Notes under the pieces: model-generated
What the model was told of the DNA's origin: nothing
Seen by the model: only the letters and a program-made list of their open reading frames with translations
Database searches by the model: none
NCBI GenBank assembly: GCA_964447405.1
Contig: CAYUSP010000008.1
Coordinates: forward strand, 1 to 64,000
DNA length: 64,000 nt
Origin: JALNZF01 sp964447405
GTDB taxonomy: Bacteria; Nitrospirota; UBA9217
Reading direction: 5' to 3'
Program-made: the position numbers and the translations under genes
In this document: positions 6,692-19,036 of the stretch, piece after piece
Layout of the letters: every line of letters starts with the position of its first letter
How positions within the stretch are numbered: the first letter of the stretch is position 1

Positions 6692-8269
6692 CTACCGCAC
6701 GATGATCGTCCTCTTCCTCCAGTTTTTCCCCTTGGTCGGATGGTCACTTCTGAAATGAGCGCCCACACTGCCTTCCCGAGAGAGCGCTGATTGCGCGATG
6801 AGCAGGGCTGTGGTGATCATATTGCTCAGTTCAAAAATGCTTCTGTCTGGCGCGTGACCCTTCATCGTCTTGTCCCATGCCTTGAGCTGCCGGACCGCGG
6901 CGAGCAGGCCTTTCCGGGTGCGAACGATCCCGACGTTATCCCACATAAGTTTCTTGAGCGATGCGCGAAACGCGCTGCTGTCCGGAATGGGATGCGATGC
7001 ATATGCATGCTGTCCTGAGCGCAGTGGGGCCCTGAAGCGGGCCAGTTTGTCCCGTGCGATCCTCTTGCGTGCGTAACGGGCTGCGGCCAGTCCCGCCCGC
7101 TCGCCGAACACCAGTCCTTCGAGCAGGGAGTTGCTGGCGAGACGGTTGGCTCCATGCACGCCGGTACAGGCTGCTTCGCCCGCGGCAAAGAGGCCCGGCA
7201 CAGAGGTCGCTCCCCAGAGGTCAGTCTTGACGCCGCCCATGATGTAGTGTGCGGCAGGTGAGACCGGGATGGGTTCGGCCGAAATGTCGATGCCGAGGTC
7301 CCGGCAGGTCCGGTAAATACGCGGAAAGCGCTGCATGATGTAAGTCGAATTCAAATGCGTCATGTCGAGATACACGTGGTTCGCCTGCGTTGCCGCCATT
7401 TCCGCGTGGATCGCGCGGGTGACCACGTCGCGGGGAGCCAGTTCACGCGCGGGATGGTAATTGTCCATGAACCGGATGCCATGGATATTCCTGAGCATGC
7501 CGCCTTCGCCGCGCATGGCTTCGGACAGCAAAAACTGCGGAGCCCCCTGGCGGAACAGTGCAGTGGGATGGAACTGGACAAATTCCATGTCGATTAGTTC
7601 GGCGCCTCCCCGAAAAGCCATCGCCATGCCATCGCCGGTTGCGACAGCCGGGTTCGTTGTTCGTTCGTAGAGCTGGCCCGCTCCGCCGGTGGCGAGCAGC
7701 ACCGCCCGCGCGGAGATGATAAGGACCCGCTTCAGCGCCTGCTGGCACACGATGGCGCCAACACATTTTCCGTTCTGCACGATCAGGTCCCGGGTGAAGG
7801 CAAAATCTATTTTGGACACATTGCCGGAAGAGCGGACCTTGTCGGTGAGTACGCGGATGATCTCGTGGCCCGTGGAATCTCCCTGGGCGTGCAGAATGCG
7901 GCGTTTGGTGTGCGCCGCCTCCTGGGTGAACGCGAGTTTGGCGCCTTCCTTGTCAAACTCAGCTCCCCACAGGATGAGTTCCCTGATCCGGGTGGGGCCT
8001 TCCTCGACCAGGGTGCCCACGGACTTCCTCAGGCATAAACCGTCTCCGGCTCGGAGCGTGTCCTCGAAATGGATCGAGATCTCGTCTTCATCGGACAGAG
8101 CCACAGCCACACCGCCCTGGGCGTACTCGCTGCTGCTCTCCGTAGGGGCGTCCTTGGTCACCACGAGGACATCGCCGCTCCGCGCAAGCTCAATTGCCGC
8201 GCGAAGGCCGGCTACGCCGCCTCCGATGATGAGGAAATCAGTCTGAATATGTTCTTCGGTATAAGGCAT
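6692..8269 (-). CDS. nadB: L-aspartate oxidase
   Basis: NadB oxidises L-aspartate to iminoaspartate with FAD, the first step of NAD synthesis; the next enzyme, NadA, is not in the window. The 525-residue length is normal. The FAD-binding motif GGGVAGL is at 16-22, followed by the family motifs SSSEYAQGGVAVAL, RRILHAQGDSTG, the active-site segment EFVQFHPTAL, and HYIMGGVKTDLWG, then TGVHGANRLASNSLLEGLVF near the C-terminal third. The helical C-terminal domain is present. Succinate dehydrogenase and fumarate reductase flavoproteins share the fold, but the aspartate-oxidase motifs and lack of partner subunits decide the call. In anaerobes the enzyme can use fumarate as electron acceptor. Confidence 0.95.
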   Translation of the reverse strand: MPYTEEHIQTDFLIIGGGVAGLRAAIELARSGDVLVVTKDAPTESSSEYAQGGVAVALSDEDEISIHFEDTLRAGDGLCLRKSVGTLVEEGPTRIRELILWGAEFDKEGAKLAFTQEAAHTKRRILHAQGDSTGHEIIRVLTDKVRSSGNVSKIDFAFTRDLIVQNGKCVGAIVCQQALKRVLIISARAVLLATGGAGQLYERTTNPAVATGDGMAMAFRGGAELIDMEFVQFHPTALFRQGAPQFLLSEAMRGEGGMLRNIHGIRFMDNYHPARELAPRDVVTRAIHAEMAATQANHVYLDMTHLNSTYIMQRFPRIYRTCRDLGIDISAEPIPVSPAAHYIMGGVKTDLWGATSVPGLFAAGEAACTGVHGANRLASNSLLEGLVFGERAGLAAARYARKRIARDKLARFRAPLRSGQHAYASHPIPDSSAFRASLKKLMWDNVGIVRTRKGLLAAVRQLKAWDKTMKGHAPDRSIFELSNMITTALLIAQSALSREGSVGAHFRSDHPTKGKNWRKRTIIVR

Positions 8270-8383
8270 GGGATGGTTTCAGTTCGTCGTGTGGAGTTCG
8301 TCGTTCGGATTCATATAAACACCATAGCCTAAGCTAACACGACAGGTGATTTAAACTCCCTACTCCGAACTCCTCGCTCCGAA

Positions 8384-8860
8384 CTATGGTTTGCCGCCCG
8401 GCATCTCACCCTGCTGCGGGATAAAAGGATTCTTGCCGTCAATGGACAGGAGCTTGAAGCTGCCGGGTTCAAGTACCAGGGTGATCCTGCCACCGTTCTT
8501 CAGGACAACTCCTCCCGCGCCAAACCACTCTCCATCCCAGTTGAAAGACGCTTTGATTTCTCCTTTGTCCGCGATCATAATGAGCATCTTGGCATACTGG
8601 ATAGTGAAGTGAATGGTCTCATATTTCTGAAACACGGCAGCAAGCGACGCGGAGAACGCTTCCCGGTCGCGGAAGCCTGGCGCCACATCAGCCATAAAGG
8701 CGGTGAGGTTCCGCTGTTCGTAGGCCTTGCCCAATTCCCGCATTGTCGTTAGGGTGTTTTTGCTCCTGGTCGCGGCAAGCTCCGGTGGTTTATTGCCGCT
8801 GCAAGCGGCGGTTAAAAGAAGGAACGCTGTCAGGGTAAGAACGGATAATCGGTGATTCAT
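8384..8860 (-). CDS. Small lipoprotein, possible NTF2-like fold
   Basis: A 158-residue exported protein with a clear lipobox (TAAC, Cys20). The mature part runs helix-helix then several beta strands (LTTMRELGKAYEQRNLTAFMADVAPGF followed by repeated strands ending in GRITLVLE), a pattern that resembles SnoaL/NTF2-like domains; I cannot confirm that family. No catalytic residues are recognisable. It lies about 115 bases upstream of nadB on the same strand, separated by a spacer with degenerate ACTCCGAAC-type words. Function unknown. Confidence 0.65.
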   Translation of the reverse strand: MNHRLSVLTLTAFLLLTAACSGNKPPELAATRSKNTLTTMRELGKAYEQRNLTAFMADVAPGFRDREAFSASLAAVFQKYETIHFTIQYAKMLIMIADKGEIKASFNWDGEWFGAGGVVLKNGGRITLVLEPGSFKLLSIDGKNPFIPQQGEMPGGKP

Positions 8861-8985
8861 GGGGCCTCCGGAATACGTATCGTGAGAATCTCAAGTTTGG
8901 AGCCTGATGTCAATCAGAAAATGCGGCATAGCCGGATCTTGGTGGTGCAAGCAGTGTCATGCGACCGGAAGCAAACGCCGAATTG

Positions 8986-11787
<2,802 letters not shown>

Positions 11788-12078
11788 GGGAGTATTCGAT
11801 ACGCTGGCGAAAAGTTATTGTACCACCGGGTCAAAAGGGAGTAAAGGATTTTGTCGTCAAACGCTCTTGCCAGGGCAGGGTGTCCGTGCTTTAGCATGCA
11901 CCATCGTGCATTTTTCCGTATCTATCAACGGCTAAAGATTTTCGAAATAGTACCGATAAAAATTATAGTAAGGGAGCATTGCGCCCCTATGCCGCTCACC
12001 CTGGGATGAATCCAATATCTCACGTTTTTACAAGGTGTTTCTCAATAGAGTCGTCCAGCTTTTCAAAAGGAAACCGGT

Positions 12079-14613
12079 ATGCCGAGTAAAAAAATCCATA
12101 AAGAGCGTGTTTCCTGGAACATGGTCCTGACCGGATCGGTGTTGGGCGCGGTTTCATGGATCGCCGCCGCTTCCATCTCGGTGCTCACGGGTGCGGAAGG
12201 AACGTTGCTCGAGGCACTGATGCCTGCGACGTCTGCCGAGATCGTTATCCGATCCTTTGTTATGCTCCTGGTCGTCGGTATGGGAGTGTACGGAGGGATC
12301 GTTGTCTCGCGGCTAAAGTATTCCGAGGAGGTACTTGCTGTATCGGAACAGCGGTATCGCAATGTTATTGAAACAGCGCAGGATGTCATCTACACGCTCG
12401 GGCCTGATGGATCGATCACCTCCCTGAATCCGGTTTTCGAGGCGATCACCGGATGGCGATGCGATGACATGATCGGGAAACCGTTCAAGGTACTTGTCCA
12501 TGCCGAGGATCTTCCCCTGGCCGAAGAATATATGCGGACCCTGCTAGCCGGGAAGTCGCTTCCCCTCTATGAATTGCGCATCCTGACGAAGCAGGGGCAT
12601 TATCTGACAGGTGAGTTCAAGACCTCGCCGCAATTTCGTGAGGGTAGCGTCGTGGGCATCCTTGGCATCGTACGCGACATCACCGTACGCAGGCTGGCCG
12701 AGCAGGTGCTCCTTGAGAGCGAATCGAAATACCGGGACCTGTTCGAGAACGCGAATGACATCATCCAGAGCGTTGCCGCTGACGGGTCCTTTCTTTATGT
12801 CAACCGGGCATGGCGCGAAGCGCTCGGCTACTCGGAGGAGGAGATCGCCGGACTCACCATTCTGGATATAATCCATCCGGACTACAAAGGGCATTGCCTG
12901 GATATCTTCAGCCGTGTTTCCACCGGCGAGCAGGTGGAGAACATCGAGGCGGTGTTCGTGACTAAACAGGGAAAGTCCCTCGTCGTTGAAGGGAACATCA
13001 ACTGCAGTATAATTGACGGCAAGCCAGCAGCGACGCGCGGCATTTTCCGGGACATCACCGAGCATCGGCAGGCCACGGAGTTCATCAGGAATATCCTCGA
13101 GAGCGTGGACGAGGGTTTCACGGTCATCAACCGGGACTACCAGATCATATCCGCGAACAAGGCATACAGCGAACGGATGAAAACGCCTCTTCGCGAGATC
13201 ATCGGCAGGCACTGTTACGAGGTTTCCCACCGGATAGCGAAGCCCTGCTTCGAGGCCGGCGAAGACTGCGCTGTACAGCATACGTTCAAGACCGGCGAAC
13301 CGCGCACGGCCGTCCACATACATTATGACAAAGACAATAATCCGGTCTATATCGAGACAAAATCCTTTCCCCTCAGGGATTCGCTGGGCAGGGTCATTTC
13401 AGCGATCGAGATCCACAACGATATCACTGAGAAGAAAAAGCTGGAAGACCAGCTCCGCCACTCCCAGAAGATGGAGGCAGTGGGCACGCTGGCCGGCGGC
13501 ATTGCGCACGACTTCAACAATATCCTGACGGCGATCATCGGGTATGGGACGCTCTTGCAGATGAGGATGGGCAACAACGATGCGCTCAGGTTGTATGTGG
13601 ACCAGATCCTGACCTCCACAGAGCGGGCCGCGAACCTTACGCAGAGCCTGCTGGCATTCAGCAGGAAACAGACCATCAGCCTGAAGCCGCTGGACCTGAA
13701 TGCACTGGTGACGCGCGTGGACAAACTGGTCAGGCGGCTGATCGGAGAGGACGTCGAGATCCGGATGTCAGTGAATGATGCGCTCATCACCGTGCGGGCC
13801 GATGAGGGGCAGCTTGAACAGGTCGTGATGAATCTGGTAACAAACGCGCGCGACGCGATGCCCGGAGGCGGTGTGCTGACCATTGAGACTTCGACAGTCG
13901 AATTGGATAATGATTACATCAAAGCTCATGGATACGGCAGAGCCGGCAGCTATGCCCTTCTCGCAATTGCTGATACCGGCGAGGGCATGGATGAGCGCAC
14001 GCAGGCGCGCATCTTCGAACCGTTCTTCACCACCAAGGAGGTCGGCAAGGGGACGGGGCTTGGCCTGTCCATTGTATACGGCATCATCAAGCAGCACGGC
14101 GGCTATATTAATGTGGTCAGCGAACCGGGATCCGGTACGCAGTTCAAGCTGTATCTGCCGCTGATAACCGATCCCGTCAGGGTGATAACGCAGGCCGAGC
14201 CCGCCATACCGGAAGTCGGCAGGGCTACGATCCTGGTTGCGGAAGATGATGACGCCGTCAGAATGCTCACGCGTGCTGTGCTGGAAGGATTCGGATACAC
14301 GGTCATTGAGGCCGTGGACGGCGAGGACGCGCTTGCTCAGTATGCAAAGCACAAGGAGCAGATAGACCTCCTGGTCCTCGATATCGTCATGCCCAAAAAG
14401 AGCGGCTTACTGGTGTTTGAGGAGATTCGGAAGGATCGTTCCGACATCAAGGCTCTCTTTACCAGCGGATACCCTCAGGAAGTGATTCGCGCGAAAGGGA
14501 TCCTCGATGATTCACTCAATTTTCTTTCCAAACCGGTTTCGCCCCGGGGTTTGCTGAAGAAGGTCAAGGATGTACTGGACGGCCGGATGGCCGCGCCAAT
14601 GACCTCCGCGTAG
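12079..14613 (+). CDS. Hybrid histidine kinase with three PAS domains and a receiver
   Basis: The 844-residue protein has two membrane segments (about 15-35 and 54-76) with almost no periplasmic loop, then three PAS domains (about 90-205, 215-330, 335-452). A HisKA domain follows, with phospho-accepting His477 in LAGGIAHDFNNILT. The HATPase domain has N-box NLVTNARDAM, DTGEGMD and GKGTGLGLSIVYG. A C-terminal receiver has acidic pocket EDDD and phospho-acceptor Asp768 in LLVLDIVMP. The third PAS carries spaced cysteines (HRIAKPCFEAGEDCAV) seen in some delta-type PAS proteins, perhaps binding a cofactor. No response regulator gene adjoins it. The signal is probably cytoplasmic or membrane-derived. 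Confidence 0.92.
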   Translation: MPSKKIHKERVSWNMVLTGSVLGAVSWIAAASISVLTGAEGTLLEALMPATSAEIVIRSFVMLLVVGMGVYGGIVVSRLKYSEEVLAVSEQRYRNVIETAQDVIYTLGPDGSITSLNPVFEAITGWRCDDMIGKPFKVLVHAEDLPLAEEYMRTLLAGKSLPLYELRILTKQGHYLTGEFKTSPQFREGSVVGILGIVRDITVRRLAEQVLLESESKYRDLFENANDIIQSVAADGSFLYVNRAWREALGYSEEEIAGLTILDIIHPDYKGHCLDIFSRVSTGEQVENIEAVFVTKQGKSLVVEGNINCSIIDGKPAATRGIFRDITEHRQATEFIRNILESVDEGFTVINRDYQIISANKAYSERMKTPLREIIGRHCYEVSHRIAKPCFEAGEDCAVQHTFKTGEPRTAVHIHYDKDNNPVYIETKSFPLRDSLGRVISAIEIHNDITEKKKLEDQLRHSQKMEAVGTLAGGIAHDFNNILTAIIGYGTLLQMRMGNNDALRLYVDQILTSTERAANLTQSLLAFSRKQTISLKPLDLNALVTRVDKLVRRLIGEDVEIRMSVNDALITVRADEGQLEQVVMNLVTNARDAMPGGGVLTIETSTVELDNDYIKAHGYGRAGSYALLAIADTGEGMDERTQARIFEPFFTTKEVGKGTGLGLSIVYGIIKQHGGYINVVSEPGSGTQFKLYLPLITDPVRVITQAEPAIPEVGRATILVAEDDDAVRMLTRAVLEGFGYTVIEAVDGEDALAQYAKHKEQIDLLVLDIVMPKKSGLLVFEEIRKDRSDIKALFTSGYPQEVIRAKGILDDSLNFLSKPVSPRGLLKKVKDVLDGRMAAPMTSA

Positions 14614-14732
14614 CCAGTAATTACTTCCCGAATCCCCTGTCATCAGGCGCACCGCTCTGCTTCCTGCAGAATCCCCTCTTATTCTATAACTGAAAGCATG
14701 CCGCTCATTTATATTATTTATAGGCAAAAATC

Positions 14733-14761
14733 TTGACAAGAGATGGACGTTATGATAATTT
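14733..14761 (+). promoter_or_regulatory. Promoter of the atp operon
   Basis: TTGACA at 14733-14738 is a perfect -35. ATAATT (16-base spacing) or TAATTT (17-base spacing) at 14755-14761 serves as -10. It lies about 75 bases before the first ATP synthase gene, in an A/T-rich intergenic stretch after the histidine kinase. Confidence 0.6.
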
Positions 14762-14834
14762 TTTCGCACTTTAGCATGTAAGACCTTTCCTTTCCACCGT
14801 CACCGAACAGTCATCAGAAGAGGCACTTGCGAAT

Positions 14835-15260
14835 ATGATAGACATTAACGTCTCACTCCTTATACAGCTTGCCAACTTCCTCGTATTGCTTATTGTGCTG
14901 CATGTTATTCTTTTCAAGCCTATTCGCGAGGTCATGCAGGACCGCGAACAGGGGATTAGTTCCGCACTTGGAGACGCCCGGGCTGCTCAGGAGCGGATGC
15001 AGGCGATGCTCGACCGCTATAATACCGCTCTTGCTGAAGCGAAACAAAAGGCCACTGGCTCCTTCAATGCGATATATCAGCAGGGACTCGATGCGCAGCG
15101 TGACATGATCTCTGCGGAGCGCGCCAAAGCCGGTGAGTTGCTGGACAAGGCGCGTGCCGAGATCGCAGCCGCATCCGGTGTCGCACGTGCGGAGCTCAAA
15201 AAGGACGCGGAGCGGTTGTCGCAGGATATCACGTCCAAGCTGCTCGGCAGGGCGGTGTAA
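14835..15260 (+). CDS. atpF': ATP synthase F0 subunit b' (first b-type subunit)
   Basis: This 141-residue protein has one N-terminal membrane segment (LLIQLANFLVLLIVLHVILF, about 7-26) and then a long charged helix, the layout of the peripheral-stalk b subunit. It is the first of two consecutive b-type genes, so the stalk is likely a b/b' heterodimer as in photosynthetic bacteria and many delta-type bacteria. No atpB or atpE precedes it, so the a subunit and c ring must be encoded elsewhere. It begins the seven-gene stalk and F1 cluster. Confidence 0.88.
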   Translation: MIDINVSLLIQLANFLVLLIVLHVILFKPIREVMQDREQGISSALGDARAAQERMQAMLDRYNTALAEAKQKATGSFNAIYQQGLDAQRDMISAERAKAGELLDKARAEIAAASGVARAELKKDAERLSQDITSKLLGRAV

Positions 15261-15267
15261 CATCTGT

Positions 15268-15310
15268 TGTTCCGAGTTCAAAGTCCGGAGTTGAGAGCTT
15301 GAAGTCCGTA
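15268..15310. repeat. Degenerate word repeat in the b'/b spacer
   Basis: The 67-base gap between the two b-type genes consists of imperfect copies of a word close to GAGTTCAAAGTC / GGAGTTGAGAG. A similar but different word fills the atpA-atpG gap. It resembles intergenic simple-repeat filler rather than a regulatory site. Confidence 0.35.
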
Positions 15311-15327
15311 GAGAAGAAACCAAAACC

Positions 15328-15915
15328 ATGACAAACTTAAAAACAATGATCCATACAATTCCATGCCTGGTGGGAACGCTTATGGCTGCCTCGATTGCGG
15401 CTGCATCCGAAGCAGCGGGAGGCCACGAGGCGATCACGTTCATGGGCGATTGGCTGCCGCGCCTGGTCAACTTCGGCATCATCGCTGCAGTTGTGGTCTA
15501 TTTTATGAAGAAGCCGGCCCAGGATTTCTTCAAGAACCGTTCATCCGATATCGCGCGGGCAATGCAGGAATCAAAAGAAGCCCGCGAAAGGGCGGTTGCC
15601 GCGCTCGTGGAGATGGAGCGGAAGATGAAGGAGATGGAAGCTGAAACCGGCAGGATGGTGGCCGAGGCTCAGGCGCGCGGAGAGAAGGACAGGCAGGCGC
15701 TGATCGAGGAAGGCAAGAAGGTTGCGCTGGATGTACAGGTACAGGTTAAGCAGGGTATCGAAGTAGAAGTTCAAAAGGCCAAAGCCGCGCTTGCGGAGGA
15801 AGCATCGCTTCTTTCTCTGGATCTCGCGGAAGGCCGGATCAAAGAGAAGATCGGCAGCCAGGACCATGAGCGCATCGTGAAAGAATACATCACGAACGTG
15901 GGAGGACGGGGTTGA
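15328..15915 (+). CDS. atpF: ATP synthase F0 subunit b
   Basis: The second b-type stalk subunit, 195 residues. It starts with a signal-like hydrophobic stretch (residues 8-27), then the true membrane segment WLPRLVNFGIIAAVVVYFM, then KKPAQDFFKNRSSDI and a long alpha-helical charged rod rich in Glu, Lys, Arg and Ala that reaches the top of F1 and binds the delta subunit. The extra N-terminal hydrophobic segment is also found in b subunits of related anaerobes and may be removed. Its stop codon overlaps the TTG start of atpH, so the two are translationally coupled. Confidence 0.9.
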   Translation: MTNLKTMIHTIPCLVGTLMAASIAAASEAAGGHEAITFMGDWLPRLVNFGIIAAVVVYFMKKPAQDFFKNRSSDIARAMQESKEARERAVAALVEMERKMKEMEAETGRMVAEAQARGEKDRQALIEEGKKVALDVQVQVKQGIEVEVQKAKAALAEEASLLSLDLAEGRIKEKIGSQDHERIVKEYITNVGGRG

Positions 15916-16448
15916 TACGGATTATCGCCAAGAGATACGCTAAGGCCCTTGTGCAGCTCGCCGCGGAGAAGAAGATCGTTGATAAGACCAGGGACGATCT
16001 TGCCGCATTCGTTAGTGCTGTGGACAGCCATCCAGCCCTGCAGAAGCTGCTGGCAAGCCCGGTCTTCACCCCCGAGAACAAGAAGGCGGTTATTTCGGAC
16101 CTTGCCGCAAAGCTGAGCATGGATCAAGTCACCCGGCGTTTTGTGGAGCACCTGGCCGAGACAGGACGGATCAGATATATCAAGGAAGTATTCGAGGCGT
16201 TCCGGGAGATCCTTGCTGAGCGCACGAACCGCGCCATGGCGAAGCTGACCACGGCAACCGCCATCAGCGCGGCCGACCTTGCGGAAATCAAGAAGAAGCT
16301 CGAGTCGCTTACCAGCAAACAAGTGGACATCGACTCCCGGGTCGATGCCGCCCTCATCGGCGGGGCCAGGGCGCAGATCGGGAGCACGATTTACGACGGA
16401 ACCATTAAAAACCAGCTGAGCAAGATGCGCAAACAATTGATGAACTAA
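15912..16448 (+). CDS. atpH: ATP synthase F1 subunit delta (TTG start)
   Basis: A 178-residue delta subunit, which links the b stalk to the top of the alpha/beta hexamer. The family N-terminus IAKRYAKALVQLA and the C-terminal IDSRVDAALIGGARAQIGSTIYDG are both present. Alignment to the family end leaves the TTG at 15912 as the only sensible start; it sits just behind a strong GGGAGGACGGGG ribosome-binding site and overlaps the atpF stop as TTGA. A weak start codon paired with overlap is consistent with tuned subunit ratios. Confidence 0.93.
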   Translation: MIRIIAKRYAKALVQLAAEKKIVDKTRDDLAAFVSAVDSHPALQKLLASPVFTPENKKAVISDLAAKLSMDQVTRRFVEHLAETGRIRYIKEVFEAFREILAERTNRAMAKLTTATAISAADLAEIKKKLESLTSKQVDIDSRVDAALIGGARAQIGSTIYDGTIKNQLSKMRKQLMN

Positions 16449-16531
16449 ATTAAGACGGAAAACAGACGATCAGACCTTCAGAGTACAGACGAAAGCCGTT
16501 GTCTGTTATCTGATTCAGAAGGAGTCAAACA

Positions 16532-18040
16532 ATGCAGATCAAAGCACAGGAAATCAGTGAGATCATAAAAAAGAAGATATCCGATTTCGAGAAGACCGTT
16601 GAGGTCGCAGAGGTCGGCACCGTGATCACCGTCGGCGACGGTATTGCCAAGATCTTCGGACTCGACAATGTCATGTCTGGCGAACTCCTGGAATTCCCGG
16701 GCGGCGTCATGGGCATGGCGCTGAACCTCGAAGAGGAGAACGTGGGCGCGGTGCTCATGGGAGACGACTCCAAGATCCGCGAGGGGGACATCGTCAAACG
16801 CACCAAGAGGATCGCCGAGGTCCCCGTGGGCGATGCCATTGTCGGCCGCGTGGTGGACGGTATTGGACAGCCGATCGACGGCAAGGGCCCGATCGTATCC
16901 AAGGAGTTCAGGCATATCGAAGTCATCGCACCGGGCATCGTGAAACGACAGTCGGTCCGCGAGTCGCTCCAGACCGGCATCAAGGCCATTGACGCCATGA
17001 TCCCCATCGGCCGCGGTCAGCGCGAGCTCATCATCGGCGACCGCCAGACCGGAAAGACCGCCGTCGCGATCGACACCATCATTAACCAGAAGGGTCAGAA
17101 CGTCATCTGCATTTACGTGGCCATCGGCCAGAAGCGCTCCACGGTGGCGCAGGTAGTTAAAACTCTTACTGAAGCGGGCGCCATGGACTACACGATCATC
17201 GTGGCCGCCACGGCGTCTGACCCGGCGCCCCTCCAGTTCATCGCGCCGTACACCGGTGCCACCATCGGTGAATACTTCCGCGATAAGGGCGGCCATGCCC
17301 TCATCGTCTATGATGATCTTTCGAAGCAGGCCACGGCCTATCGCCAGCTCTCGCTGCTGCTCCGCAGGCCACCGGGCCGTGAGGCATACCCCGGCGATGT
17401 GTTCTATCTCCACTCTCGTCTTCTTGAACGCGCGGCGAAACTGTCCGACAAGCTCGGCGGCGGTTCGCTCACTGCGCTCCCGATCATCGAGACCCAGGCC
17501 GGCGATGTGTCCGCCTACATCCCGACGAACGTGATCTCCATTACTGACGGACAGATCTTCCTTGAGTCCGATCTCTTTTACTCCGGCGTTCGGCCTGCCA
17601 TCAACGTGGGTATCTCCGTGTCGCGCGTAGGCGGCAGCGCCCAGATCAAGGCTATGAAGCAGGTGGCGGGTACGCTCCGTCTCGACCTCGCACAGTACCG
17701 CGAGCTCGCGGCCTTTGCCCAGTTTGGCAGCGATTTGGACAAGGCCACGCTGGCCCAGTTGAATCGCGGTCAGCGTATGGTTGAGCTCCTCAAGCAGGAC
17801 CAGTACTCGCCGCTTCCGGTCGAACAGCAGATTTTCGTGATCTTTGCAGGGACCAACGGATTTGTGGATGAGGTCCCCGTGAACGCGGTGAGAAGATTCG
17901 AAGCGGAACTGTTGCGGTTTGCGACCAGCAAATTCCAGCCGCTGCTCGACGATATCAAGAGCAAAAAGCAGCTCGACGACGATATCAAGGCGCGCATCAA
18001 GAGCGCCATTGAAGAGTTTAAAAAAACGTTTACCGCGTAA
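16532..18040 (+). CDS. atpA: ATP synthase F1 subunit alpha
   Basis: This 502-residue subunit has the P-loop GDRQTGKTAVAID, the alpha-family segment AYRQLSLLLRRPPGREAYPGD and the non-catalytic nucleotide-site arrangement. With beta it forms the hexamer in which ATP is made or hydrolysed. Length is typical. The start ATG is preceded by AGAAGGAG. The 80-base gap before it contains CAGACGATCAGAC-type imperfect repeats but no obvious terminator, so the operon continues. Confidence 0.98.
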   Translation: MQIKAQEISEIIKKKISDFEKTVEVAEVGTVITVGDGIAKIFGLDNVMSGELLEFPGGVMGMALNLEEENVGAVLMGDDSKIREGDIVKRTKRIAEVPVGDAIVGRVVDGIGQPIDGKGPIVSKEFRHIEVIAPGIVKRQSVRESLQTGIKAIDAMIPIGRGQRELIIGDRQTGKTAVAIDTIINQKGQNVICIYVAIGQKRSTVAQVVKTLTEAGAMDYTIIVAATASDPAPLQFIAPYTGATIGEYFRDKGGHALIVYDDLSKQATAYRQLSLLLRRPPGREAYPGDVFYLHSRLLERAAKLSDKLGGGSLTALPIIETQAGDVSAYIPTNVISITDGQIFLESDLFYSGVRPAINVGISVSRVGGSAQIKAMKQVAGTLRLDLAQYRELAAFAQFGSDLDKATLAQLNRGQRMVELLKQDQYSPLPVEQQIFVIFAGTNGFVDEVPVNAVRRFEAELLRFATSKFQPLLDDIKSKKQLDDDIKARIKSAIEEFKKTFTA

Positions 18041-18043
18041 AGA

Positions 18044-18110
18044 ACAGTTTGGAGTTCGTAGTTCGGAGTTAACCAACAACTCAAAACTTGAAACTCGAAA
18101 CTAGGATTAA
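18044..18110. repeat. Degenerate word repeat in the atpA-atpG spacer
   Basis: The gap contains repeated variants of GGAGTTCGTAGTTCGGAGTT followed by an inverse-like run of AACTCAAAACTTGAAACTC. The two halves are partly complementary and could fold into a loose hairpin. Related words occur at 15268-15310 and 8275-8390. Confidence 0.35.
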
Positions 18111-18113
18111 ATC

Positions 18114-18980
18114 ATGCCCAGCTTAAGAGACATTAAAAGAAAGATCACAAGCGTTAAGAAGACCCAGCAGATCACCAAGGCCATGAAAATGGTCGCGGCT
18201 GCAAAGCTTCGGCGTGCGCAGGACCGCGTGATCGCGGCTCGTCCCTATTCGCGCAAAATGCTTGCAGTGATCGCCAACCTGGCCGGCCGCGTTGAACGGG
18301 CGCAACATCCCCTGCTTGCCAAACGGGAGCCCAAACAAGTGAAGCTCATGGTGCTCACCTCGGACCGCGGGCTCTGCGGCGCGTATAACACCAATATTCT
18401 CCGAAAAGCCGTTGAAGCCGTCAAGCAGTTCAAGGCCGAGGGCAAGGAAGTTAAAGTGAATGTTGTTGGTAGAAAAGGCCGCGACTTTTTCCGCAAGCGC
18501 CCCGGATATACGTTGGGCAAAGTGTGGGCCGAGCTGGGTATGATCGATTATGCGAAAGCCGCTGATGTGGGCAGGAACATTGTTGAACGTTTTGCCGCGG
18601 GCGATGCCGATGAGGTCTATCTTTTGTACAACGAATTCAAGAGCGTGATGCAGCAGACGGTAACGCTTGAGAAACTCCTGCCCGTGGAGCCGCCTGCCGA
18701 GGCCGATCCTTTTATGGCTGCTGTCGATTATCTCTACGAACCTTCAGCTGATGCAATCCTCAGCTCGATCCTGCCAAAGCACGTCGAAGTGCAGGTCTAT
18801 CGTGCCATGTTGGAGAGCCAGGCGAGCGAGATGGGTTCGCGGATGACGGCTATGGACTCTGCCACGCGGAATGCCAAGGATATGATCGAAAGGTTGACAC
18901 TCAAGTTCAACAAACAGCGTCAGGCTGCTATCACTAAAGAAATCTCCGAGATCGTCGGCGGAGCTGAAGCACAAAAATAA
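18114..18980 (+). CDS. atpG: ATP synthase F1 subunit gamma
   Basis: The 288-residue gamma subunit forms the rotating central shaft. The N-terminal helix motif MPSLRDIKRKITSVKKTQQI, the middle segment LTSDRGLCGAYNTNI and the C-terminal helix ending in NKQRQAAITKEISEIVGGA are all characteristic. Length matches the family. It follows atpA by 73 bases and precedes atpD by 56 bases, both gaps filled with simple repeats. Confidence 0.97.
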   Translation: MPSLRDIKRKITSVKKTQQITKAMKMVAAAKLRRAQDRVIAARPYSRKMLAVIANLAGRVERAQHPLLAKREPKQVKLMVLTSDRGLCGAYNTNILRKAVEAVKQFKAEGKEVKVNVVGRKGRDFFRKRPGYTLGKVWAELGMIDYAKAADVGRNIVERFAAGDADEVYLLYNEFKSVMQQTVTLEKLLPVEPPAEADPFMAAVDYLYEPSADAILSSILPKHVEVQVYRAMLESQASEMGSRMTAMDSATRNAKDMIERLTLKFNKQRQAAITKEISEIVGGAEAQK

Positions 18981-19036
18981 GTTAATTGCTAATTACGAAT
19001 TATTAATTGTAATTGTTTCTTTACAGGGGGTTAATA